Positions 1 through 5,427 of a stretch of DNA of 5,427 nucleotides are shown here, piece by piece. Both the position numbers and the translations under genes were made by a program. A model generated the notes under the pieces. It saw only the letters and a list, made by a program, of their open reading frames with translations, was not told the DNA's origin and searched no databases. Source of the stretch: Vulcanimicrobiota bacterium (GTDB lineage Bacteria; Vulcanimicrobiota; Vulcanimicrobiia; Vulcanimicrobiales; Vulcanimicrobiaceae); the NCBI GenBank assembly GCA_019233165.1, contig JAFAMS010000530.1:1-5427 (forward strand), read 5' to 3'. The stretch's first letter is position 1; every line of letters starts with the position of its first letter.

Positions 1-1486
1 CGAGGGGCGCGACGTGCTGACGGCGCTGGTGCAGGCGGCGGCCGAAGGCGTCGAACGCCCCGCTCCGGGGATCGAGTCGTTGAACGTTCGCGTCGACGAC
101 GTGCTCGCATCGCAGGAGTTCGAAGACGAGATCGCGCGGCTACTGCGCGAAGCCGGACTCGAAGGACACATCGCCGCGGCGCAGATCGCCGCCCGCCGCC
201 CGATCCCCGGAACGCCGGAAGGGGAAAGCGCGCCCGCACCGAGCGCAGACGGCCGCCGGACTGCCCGCAACGTCCGCGTCGACATCGCGCGGCTCGACGT
301 CCTCCTCGATTTGGTCGGCGAGCTCGTGATCACGCGCACGCGTATCGCCGAGCTTTGCGCCGCACTCGCGCGGGGGCCGGTTCCTTCCGAGTTAGGGCCG
401 GTCGTGAAAGCGCTCGGCGAAGCGGCGGCGCTCTTGACGCGCACGACGACCGAGATGCAAGAGGGGATCCGCAAGATTCGCATGGTCCCCATCGGCACCG
501 TCTTCGAGCGTTTCCCGCGGCTCGTACGCGATTTGGCGCGGTCCCACGGGAAGGAGATCGAGCTCGTCGTCAGCGGTGCCGAGACCGATCTCGACAAGAC
601 GATCGTCGAGGCGATCGGCGATCCCTTGATGCACTTGCTTCGAAACTGCGCCGATCACGGAATCGAGGATCCGCAGGCGCGCGCCGATGCCGGGAAGCCG
701 CGCGCCGGAACGATCGCGCTCCGCGCCTTTCACGAGGGGAATCAAATCGTCGTCATCGTCGGCGACGACGGCGCGGGGATCGATCTCGACAAGGTCCGCA
801 CCCGCGCGGTCGAGCAAGGGCTGATCGCGCCCGGCGAAGAGCCCGACGAGCACGAGCTGCTCGAGCTGATCTTCACGCCGGGATTTTCGACCGCGGAGCG
901 TGTGAGCGACGTCTCCGGCCGGGGTGTCGGGATGGACGTCGTCCGCCGAACGATCCTGCGCCTCTCGGGTTCGTTTGACGTCGGCTCGCTCCGGGGGCGG
1001 GGGTCGACGTTCACGATCCGTCTTCCGCTGACGCTCGCGATCATTCGCGCGCTGCTGGTGCGGCTAGCCGGCGACCTCTACGCCTTCCCGCTCGACAGCG
1101 TCGTCGAAACGCTGCGCGTCGACCCCGCGGAGGTCGTTCGCGGTCCCGCCGGCGACGCGCTCGACGTGCGGGGCGAGGCGCTGCCGCTCGTCGATCTCGC
1201 GGAATTCTTCGAACTGCCGAACGCGCCGGTTCGGGAGCGGCGAAAAGTGCTCGTCGTCGTTGCGCGCGCCGGCGATCGGCAAGCCGGATTCGTGGTCGAC
1301 GACTTCATCGGCGATCAAGAGATCGTGATCAAAGCGATCTCCGAAGCGGTCGGGCCGATCCCCGGAATCTCCGGCGGCACGATTTTGGGCGACGGTTCGA
1401 TCGCCTTGATCATCGACGTCAACTCGCTCATCCAAAGCGCGCTCCCGGGGGCGCTCGGCGGCTTCGGATTCGGCGTCCCGGCGTGA
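1..1486 (+). CDS. cheA: Chemotaxis histidine kinase CheA, C-terminal part (5' end outside window)
   Basis: CheA autophosphorylates on a histidine in its P1 domain and passes the phosphate to CheY/CheB, working in membrane receptor arrays with CheW. The frame is open to the left edge, so the GTG at 14 is not taken as the start and the P1 histidine lies outside. Residues are counted from the codon at 14. Residues 1-20 resemble the end of a P1 domain. Residues 84-200 are the P3 dimerisation domain (VRVDIARLDVLLDLVGELV, then IRKIRMVPIG). The P4 kinase has an N box at 207-217 (HLLRNCADHGI, Asn211), G1 DDGAGID at 251-257, F box FTPGFST at 287-293, G2 SGRGVGMDVV at 301-310 and G3 near 328-340. Residues 345-475 form the CheW-like P5 domain, followed by a short Gly/Phe-rich tail. 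All ATP-binding boxes are intact, so the kinase should be active. Only about 65 residues separate P1 from P3, which leaves little room for a normal P2 domain. The TGA stop overlaps the cheW start. Confidence 0.95.
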   Translation, partial: EGRDVLTALVQAAAEGVERPAPGIESLNVRVDDVLASQEFEDEIARLLREAGLEGHIAAAQIAARRPIPGTPEGESAPAPSADGRRTARNVRVDIARLDVLLDLVGELVITRTRIAELCAALARGPVPSELGPVVKALGEAAALLTRTTTEMQEGIRKIRMVPIGTVFERFPRLVRDLARSHGKEIELVVSGAETDLDKTIVEAIGDPLMHLLRNCADHGIEDPQARADAGKPRAGTIALRAFHEGNQIVVIVGDDGAGIDLDKVRTRAVEQGLIAPGEEPDEHELLELIFTPGFSTAERVSDVSGRGVGMDVVRRTILRLSGSFDVGSLRGRGSTFTIRLPLTLAIIRALLVRLAGDLYAFPLDSVVETLRVDPAEVVRGPAGDALDVRGEALPLVDLAEFFELPNAPVRERRKVLVVVARAGDRQAGFVVDDFIGDQEIVIKAISEAVGPIPGISGGTILGDGSIALIIDVNSLIQSALPGALGGFGFGVPA

Positions 1487-1887
1487 CGCGGGCGCTAATC
1501 GTGTTCGTCCTGGACGAGCGCGAGTTCGGGATCGAAATCGCACACGTTCGCGGGATCGAACGGCCCGTGCGAATAACGCGCGTTCCCCGCAGCCGCGGTA
1601 AACTCGAGGGGATCATCAACCTGCGCGGACAACTTTTACCGATCGTCGACCTTCGAACGCGGTTGGGACTGGGTCGCGTCGCGGCGACGAAGGCGTCGTG
1701 CATCGTCGTCGTCGAGCGCGCCGGGTCGCGCGTCGGGATCGTCGTCGATGCGGTGAGCGAAGTGATGCGGGTCGCGCCCGAACGGATCCAGCGCGCCGGC
1801 GGAACGATCGAGGCCGGCGGGCGAACGATCGAGCTGCTCGACGTCGCCGAGGTGTTTGCCCCGGCGCTCGCCAAGGACCGAACGTAA
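1483..1887 (+). CDS. cheW: Chemotaxis coupling protein CheW
   Basis: CheW is a cytoplasmic adaptor that links methyl-accepting receptors to the P5 domain of CheA and helps build the signalling array. The 134-residue product is essentially one CheW domain with no extensions, at the short end for the family. The clearest mark is the segment GIINLRGQLLPIVDLRTRLG at residues 43-62, the family's conserved strand-turn-strand core. A second half at 72-126 (IVVVERAGSRVGIVVDAVSEV, then IELLDVAEVF) completes the two-subdomain fold. The start is a GTG within GTGA, overlapping the cheA stop by 4 bases. No strong Shine-Dalgarno site precedes it, so translation is probably coupled to cheA. This makes it the likely partner of the CheA next to it. 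A CheV-type protein is excluded because there is no receiver domain. Confidence 0.93.
   Translation: MTRALIVFVLDEREFGIEIAHVRGIERPVRITRVPRSRGKLEGIINLRGQLLPIVDLRTRLGLGRVAATKASCIVVVERAGSRVGIVVDAVSEVMRVAPERIQRAGGTIEAGGRTIELLDVAEVFAPALAKDRT
1873..1877 (+). promoter_or_regulatory. Shine-Dalgarno site for the small membrane protein gene
   Basis: AAGGA lies inside the 3' end of cheW, 9 bases before the ATG at 1887. It is one of the two clearest ribosome binding sites in the window. It supports both the reality of the small gene and the choice of its start, which overlaps the cheW stop in TAATG. Confidence 0.65.
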
Positions 1888-2129
1888 TGCAAACTCCGAC
1901 CGAACACGCGCAAGGAAACGGAGTCCCGGCGGACTCGCCTCGGCCTACGGACGCGACGGGACGCCGGATTCTCTTCTGGCTTGGCGTCGCCGGCGTTTCC
2001 GCGGTCGTCTCGTTCTTCGTCATTCGAGCGACGATGCAACGCGCTCCGGCGGATCCGACGACCCAGCGCATCGAGGCGTTAATCGACGAAGCCAACCGTC
2101 TTCTGCGGGCTCTCGAAGAGCAGAAGTAG
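1887..2129 (+). CDS. Small single-pass membrane protein of unknown function
   Basis: I do not recognise this 80-residue protein. Residues 1-27 are polar and rich in Pro, Thr and Asp. Residues 28-48 (ILFWLGVAGVSAVVSFFVIRA) form one clear transmembrane helix, preceded by Arg26-Arg27. Residues 59-80 (TQRIEALIDEANRLLRALEE and two more) look like a charged amphipathic or coiled-coil helix. The pair of arginines before the helix suggests an N-in topology, with the C-terminal helix then outside, but Arg47 and Arg52 on the other flank make this uncertain. The ATG overlaps the cheW TAA and follows AAGGA at a spacing of 9, and the gene fits exactly between cheW and the methyltransferase, all of which supports real coding. 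Its position suggests an accessory role with the signalling genes or merely operon membership; neither can be decided here. There is no signal-peptidase-like site. Confidence 0.72.
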   Translation: MQTPTEHAQGNGVPADSPRPTDATGRRILFWLGVAGVSAVVSFFVIRATMQRAPADPTTQRIEALIDEANRLLRALEEQK

Positions 2130-3527
2130 GTGCCTGCCGTAGCGGCTTCGCCGCTCTCGGTAGGAAGCGAACACCGCGTCCGCTTCACCGATTTGCTGGC
2201 GAACGGTCAAGGCGTGGCGCGCGTTGGCGCGATGGTCGTCTTCGTATGGGGTGGACTCCCCGACGAGACGGCGCGCGTTCGCGTAACCGAGCTGAAGAAG
2301 ACCTACGCGGTCGGCGAGCTGCTCGAAATCGTCGAATCCTCGCCGGAGCGCGCGACGCCGTTCTGCCCGGTGTTCGGGACGTGCGGCGGCTGCCAGGCGC
2401 AACATTTGAGTTACGAGGGACAGCTGCGCTGGAAAACGCGCCTGGTCCGCGACGCGCTCGAACGGATCGGCGGTTTTGCGGGAGTCGCCGTCGAGCCGAC
2501 GATCGGGATGGATCTGCCGCGCGCCTACCGCAACAAGATGGCGCTGGTCGTGCGAGCATCCGACGAAGGCGCAGACTTCGGGTTTTATCAAATGCGCAGC
2601 CACGAGTTCGTGCCGATCGCGGGCTGCCCCGTCGTGCTCCCGCAGCTCGACGATGAGATCGCGGCGTTGCGCTCCGCAGGGCGCGATCCCTCGAGCGGTC
2701 CGGAACTTCGCAACGTCAAGCACGCGATCGCGCGAGCCGGCGCGGCCTCCGGCGAGAGCGTGCTATCGCTTACCACCGAAGCGGCCGCACCACAGCTGGC
2801 GTCCGTAGCGTCGAACGTTGCCGCGAGGGTACGGGGGATCGTCGGGATCAGAAACTCGTTCGCGCCGGCGAGCACGAACGCGGTGATGGGACGCAAGCAC
2901 AAGCTTCTTTGGGGGCGCAGCGCGATGGAGGAGCGCATCCAAGTGCCGGATGCGCCCGAGGCGCGATACCGCGTCTCGGCGGCCTCCTTCTTTCAGATCA
3001 ATACCGCGATGGTCGCGCGAATCTTCGAGTTGTTGGCGGAACGCAAGATCGGTGCTGCTCCCGTCGTCGATCTCTATTGCGGTGCCGGCACGTTTTCGAT
3101 CTTCTTCGCGCTTCGCGGCTGCGAGGTCGTGGGCGTCGAGGAGAATCCGGCCGCCGTACGCGAGGCGAGCGCGAACGCCGAGCTCAACGGGGTAACGGCG
3201 CGTACGCGGTTCCTGGGCGGCCGCGTCGAGGCGGTCCTCGCACGTCCGGAGGGCCGCGCCGTCCTGGGTTCGGCCGAGCTCGTCTTCCTCGATCCTCCGC
3301 GTAAAGGCAGCGATCCCCACACGCTCGACGCGCTCGGCGCTGCCGGCGTCCCGCGAATTTGGTATCTGTCGTGCAATCCGGCGACCCTGGCTCGCGACCT
3401 CGCGCACCTGCGCGAGGCGGGATACACGCTCGAAACCGTGCAGCCGGTCGACCTCTTCCCGCAAACCGGGCACGTCGAGACGCTCGCGTTCTTGCGCCGT
3501 GGTTCGTCCGAAGGCGGCCCGCCGTAG
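2130..3527 (+). CDS. rlmD: 23S rRNA (uracil-C5)-methyltransferase, RlmD/RlmCD type with Fe-S cluster
   Basis: This enzyme uses S-adenosylmethionine to methylate C5 of uracil in 23S rRNA (U1939 for RlmD, U747 for RlmC, both for RlmCD). The 465-residue protein has an N-terminal TRAM RNA-binding domain (about 12-70). The [4Fe-4S] cysteines appear as Cys79, Cys85 and Cys88 (CPVFGTCGGC), with Cys166 (AGCPV) as the fourth. Residues 286-291 (SFFQIN) carry the conserved substrate-site Gln289. The SAM-binding motif is DLYCGAGTF (314-322), followed by FLDPPRKG (386-393). The nucleophile is Cys415 in SCNPATLARDL, and Glu450 in DLFPQTGHVE is the expected general base. All key residues are present. The cluster separates it from plain TrmA. 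The target position cannot be told from sequence, so the symbol is provisional. The GTG start directly follows the TAG of the small gene and has no good Shine-Dalgarno site. No later start would keep the TRAM domain. Confidence 0.92.
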   Translation: MPAVAASPLSVGSEHRVRFTDLLANGQGVARVGAMVVFVWGGLPDETARVRVTELKKTYAVGELLEIVESSPERATPFCPVFGTCGGCQAQHLSYEGQLRWKTRLVRDALERIGGFAGVAVEPTIGMDLPRAYRNKMALVVRASDEGADFGFYQMRSHEFVPIAGCPVVLPQLDDEIAALRSAGRDPSSGPELRNVKHAIARAGAASGESVLSLTTEAAAPQLASVASNVAARVRGIVGIRNSFAPASTNAVMGRKHKLLWGRSAMEERIQVPDAPEARYRVSAASFFQINTAMVARIFELLAERKIGAAPVVDLYCGAGTFSIFFALRGCEVVGVEENPAAVREASANAELNGVTARTRFLGGRVEAVLARPEGRAVLGSAELVFLDPPRKGSDPHTLDALGAAGVPRIWYLSCNPATLARDLAHLREAGYTLETVQPVDLFPQTGHVETLAFLRRGSSEGGPP

Positions 3528-3548
3528 GGCTCGAATCCACGACGGGTT

Positions 3549-3842
3549 ATGCCCGGCCCCGATCTTGACGTTCGCTACGTCGCAAAGCTCGCTCGCCTTG
3601 CCCTGACCGACGAAGAGGCCCGCGTTTACGGCGCGCAGCTCGCCGACATCCTCGCACACGTCGGCGCGCTCAACGAGCTCGACACTTCGGATGTTGCCGC
3701 GACCGCGCAGGTGATCGAGTCGAGAAATGTCTGGCGAGAGGACGAGCTTCGACCGTGCTTGCCGCACGATGAAGTTCTCGCCGAGGCACCCCAAGCGCAG
3801 GGTCCGTATTTTCGCGTTCCCCGCATCATCGGGGAGGCTTGA
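3549..3842 (+). CDS. gatC: Asp-tRNA(Asn)/Glu-tRNA(Gln) amidotransferase subunit C
   Basis: GatC is the small belt-like subunit that wraps around and stabilises GatA and GatB in the GatCAB amidotransferase. The 97-residue length is normal. The N-terminal helices carry [14 protein letters not shown] (11-24) and the QLADIL region (30-35). The central NELDTSDV (42-49) matches the family's conserved Leu-x-x-x-Asp-Thr-x-x-Val pattern. REDE (63-66) and the C-terminal [10 protein letters not shown] (85-94) are also typical. The ATG is the only start codon after the in-frame TAG of the upstream methyltransferase gene, 21 bases earlier, so the start is firm although no strong Shine-Dalgarno site is seen. 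The TGA overlaps the gatA ATG by one base (TGATG), as expected for subunits made together. Confidence 0.95.
   Translation: MPGPDLDVRYVAKLARLALTDEEARVYGAQLADILAHVGALNELDTSDVAATAQVIESRNVWREDELRPCLPHDEVLAEAPQAQGPYFRVPRIIGEA
3833..3837 (+). promoter_or_regulatory. Shine-Dalgarno site deciding the gatA start
   Basis: GGAGG, within a longer GGGGAGG, lies 4 bases before the ATG at 3842. A TTG at 3839 could also open the frame one codon earlier, but it sits only 1 base from this site. The ATG at 3842 is therefore preferred. Confidence 0.7.
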
Positions 3843-5320
3843 TGCAAGGGACGACTGCCGCCGAGACCGCGCGCGCCGTCAACGCCCGCGAGCGTTCGGC
3901 GCTCGAGGTCGTCGAGGAGGCGCTCGAGCATGCCGGCCGCATCGACGGAGAGGTCGGCGCATTTCTCACGATGACCGCCGAGCTCGCGCGCGAGCATGCG
4001 CGACGCGTCGATGGGAGAATCGCGCGCGGAGAAAAGCTTCCGCTCGCGGGCGTGCCGCTTGCCGTCAAAGACAACATGTGTCTGCGCGGAACGCGGACAA
4101 CCTGTGCCTCGAAGATCCTCGCCGACTGGATCGCACCGTATACGGCGACGGCAGTCCAGCGGATCCTCGATGCAGGCGCCGTCCCGATTGGGAAAACGAA
4201 TCTCGATGAGTTCGCGATGGGAAGCTCGTGCGAGAACTCGGCGCTCGGCGTCACCCGCAATCCGTACGATCTCGAGCGCGTTCCCGGTGGAAGCTCCGGC
4301 GGGAGTGCCGCCGCGGTCGCCGCCCTCGAGACGCCGATCGCCCTCGGAAGCGACACGGGCGGCTCGATTCGCGAGCCGGCGGCGTTTTGCAACATCGTCG
4401 GATTCAAACCGACGTACGGCCGCGTCTCGCGCTACGGCCTCATCGCGTTCGCATCGAGTCTCGATCAGATCGGACCCCTAACGCGAACCGTCGAGGACGC
4501 GGCGCTCGCCTACGATGCGATCGCCGGTTTGGATCCGATGGATTCGACGAGCGTCGACGTTCCGCCGCAAACCACGATCGACGGATTGCGGGAGGATTTG
4601 CGCGGGCTGCGGATCGGGATCGTCAAGGAGTACGCGGCGAAGTCGCTCGGCGCGTCCGTCGATGCCGCGTATAAAGCCGCGTACGCCGAGCTCGAGCGTC
4701 TCGGCGCCGAGCTCGTCGAAGTCGCGCTTCCGACCGCCGACTACGGCCTCGCGACCTATTATTTGATCGCGCCTGCCGAATGCTCGTCCAATCTCGCCCG
4801 CTTCGACGGCGTCCGGTACGGATTGCGCGTCGAAGGCGCCGACATGATCGAAACGTACGAGAAGACGCGCGCCGCCGGGTTCGGGCCGGAGGTCAAGCGC
4901 CGGATCTTGATCGGGACGCACGCACTTTCGAGCGGCTACTACGATGCGTACTACGTGAAGGCGCAAAAGGCCCGAACGAAGATCGCCGCCGATTTCGAGA
5001 ACGCCTTTGGAATTTGCGATCTGATCGCGTCGCCGGCCGCCGCATCGCCGGCGTTCAAGCACGGCGCGAAGAGCGATCCGTACAGCATGTACTTGATGGA
5101 CTACTACACGATCCCCGTCTCGCTCGCGGGGCTTCCGTCGTTGTCGGTCCCCTGCGGGTGGGTGCGTCCCGACGACGCCGAGCACGAAATGCCGGTCGGC
5201 CTCCAGCTCACCGCGCCGCTTTTCGCGGAGCGCTTCCTCCTCGGCGCCGCCCACGCATACGAGCAGTCGACGCAACACGCCAAGAAACACGCTCCGCGCC
5301 TCGCGCTCGGGGTTTCCTGA
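3842..5320 (+). CDS. gatA: Asp-tRNA(Asn)/Glu-tRNA(Gln) amidotransferase subunit A (glutaminase)
   Basis: GatA hydrolyses glutamine and sends the ammonia through a tunnel to GatB, which amidates mischarged Glu-tRNA(Gln) or Asp-tRNA(Asn). The 492-residue protein is full length for the amidase-signature family. The Ser-cisSer-Lys triad is visible: Lys76 in AVKDNMC, Ser151 in [10 protein letters not shown], and nucleophile Ser175 in [12 protein letters not shown]. The stretches [11 protein letters not shown] (190-200), [14 protein letters not shown] (203-216), [13 protein letters not shown] (315-327) and [11 protein letters not shown] (361-371) are characteristic of true GatA rather than other amidases. 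Arg353/Arg354 and Asp420 lie where the glutamine-holding residues are expected. Two departures are noted: Glu177 where most GatA proteins have Gln (SIRQPA), and Cys314 where Ala is usual (EASSN). The gene overlaps gatC by one base, and gatB begins one base after its stop. Confidence 0.97.
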   Translation: MQGTTAAETARAVNARERSALEVVEEALEHAGRIDGEVGAFLTMTAELAREHARRVDGRIARGEKLPLAGVPLAVKDNMCLRGTRTTCASKILADWIAPYTATAVQRILDAGAVPIGKTNLDEFAMGSSCENSALGVTRNPYDLERVPGGSSGGSAAAVAALETPIALGSDTGGSIREPAAFCNIVGFKPTYGRVSRYGLIAFASSLDQIGPLTRTVEDAALAYDAIAGLDPMDSTSVDVPPQTTIDGLREDLRGLRIGIVKEYAAKSLGASVDAAYKAAYAELERLGAELVEVALPTADYGLATYYLIAPAECSSNLARFDGVRYGLRVEGADMIETYEKTRAAGFGPEVKRRILIGTHALSSGYYDAYYVKAQKARTKIAADFENAFGICDLIASPAAASPAFKHGAKSDPYSMYLMDYYTIPVSLAGLPSLSVPCGWVRPDDAEHEMPVGLQLTAPLFAERFLLGAAHAYEQSTQHAKKHAPRLALGVS

Positions 5321-5321
5321 G

Positions 5322-5427
5322 ATGGCGCTCCAATACCAGGCCGTGATCGGCGTCGAGTGTCATGTCGAGCTCAAGACTACGTCTAAGATGTTCTGCGGGT
5401 GCAAGAACGAGTTCGGCGGCGAGCCGA
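5322..5427 (+). CDS. gatB: Asp-tRNA(Asn)/Glu-tRNA(Gln) amidotransferase subunit B, N-terminal fragment (cut by window edge)
   Basis: GatB is the kinase/transamidase subunit that activates the misacylated tRNA with ATP and adds ammonia received from GatA. Only 35 codons are present. They read as a classic GatB N-terminus: [20 protein letters not shown] (residues 5-24), with Glu12 and His14 matching the catalytic metal-site residues of the usual GLEVH motif. Cys25 and Cys27 (FCGC) are the first half of the four-cysteine zinc site found in many, but not all, GatB proteins. The usual Val between Glu and His is Cys13 here. The ATG follows the gatA TGA by one base; the only possible ribosome site is a weak GGGG run at 5309-5312, so coupling to gatA is likely. 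Confidence 0.95.
   Translation, partial: MALQYQAVIGVECHVELKTTSKMFCGCKNEFGGEP

Noticed and set aside
1697..1716. A short run of CGT/GTC triplets in cheW resembling a microsatellite.
   Set aside because: It encodes the normal Ile-Val-Val-Val strand of the CheW domain and is explained by codon preference for GTC.
1856..2656. A 266-codon + strand frame spanning the small membrane gene and the start of the methyltransferase gene.
   Set aside because: It is out of frame with the recognisable TRAM and Fe-S motifs, very Arg-rich and crosses two gene boundaries; it is a frame shadow.
3528..3541. A tRNA T-loop-like string (GCTCGAATCC) between the methyltransferase gene and gatC, which could mark a tRNA remnant or attachment site.
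   Set aside because: The flanking bases do not pair as a T stem (TAGGG against CCACG fails), position 54 would be C, and no acceptor, D or anticodon arm can be found in the coding sequence upstream. Chance resemblance is likely.
3496..3548. A possible terminator hairpin (CGTGG at 3498-3502 with CCACG at 3537-3541) around the end of the methyltransferase gene.
   Set aside because: The stem is only five pairs with a loop of 34 bases and no following T run, so it does not resemble an intrinsic terminator.
2763..3794. A 343-codon open frame on the minus strand across the methyltransferase gene and gatC.
   Set aside because: It mirrors well-identified + strand genes, its translation is rich in Arg and shows no domain, and such antisense frames are expected in GC-rich coding DNA.
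4478..5290. A 270-codon open frame on the minus strand inside gatA.
   Set aside because: It lies entirely within a clearly conserved gatA and has an Arg/Asp/Gly-biased translation without motifs, so it is a shadow of codon bias.

Overview
This window comes from a high-GC bacterium. Every coding region ends most of its codons in G or C, and long meaningless open frames run antisense to the real genes. A CheA/CheW pair points to chemotaxis or a related array-based signalling pathway. gatC-gatA-gatB shows that Gln-tRNA(Gln) and/or Asn-tRNA(Asn) is made by transamidation. The lineage cannot be fixed from the sequence alone. The style of the sequence and the odd mix of genes would suit a poorly cultured deep branch such as Eremiobacterota/Vulcanimicrobiota (WPS-2), but this is a guess, and other high-GC phyla are possible.

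All seven genes lie on the + strand with almost no space between them. At 1-1486 is the C-terminal part of CheA (dimerisation, kinase and CheW-like domains); its phosphotransfer domain lies off the left edge. cheW (1483-1887) overlaps it by 4 bases. An unrecognised 80-residue single-pass membrane protein (1887-2129) overlaps cheW by one base and has a good Shine-Dalgarno site. An iron-sulfur RlmD/RlmCD-type 23S rRNA uracil-C5 methyltransferase (2130-3527) starts on the base right after the stop of the small gene. After 21 bases come gatC (3549-3842), gatA (3842-5320, one-base overlap) and the first 35 codons of gatB (5322 onward).

The layout looks like one transcription unit, or two merged ones, joining a signalling module, an rRNA-modifying enzyme and the tRNA amidotransferase. 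No stem-loop terminator, RNA gene, mobile element, CRISPR array or notable repeat was seen, and no stretch over 25 bases lies outside a gene. Most of the window is ordinary core biology. The parts that merit a second look are the small membrane protein, its same-frame zero-gap junction with the methyltransferase, and an unusual residue beside the GatA catalytic serine. I see no convincing evidence for a wholly new system.
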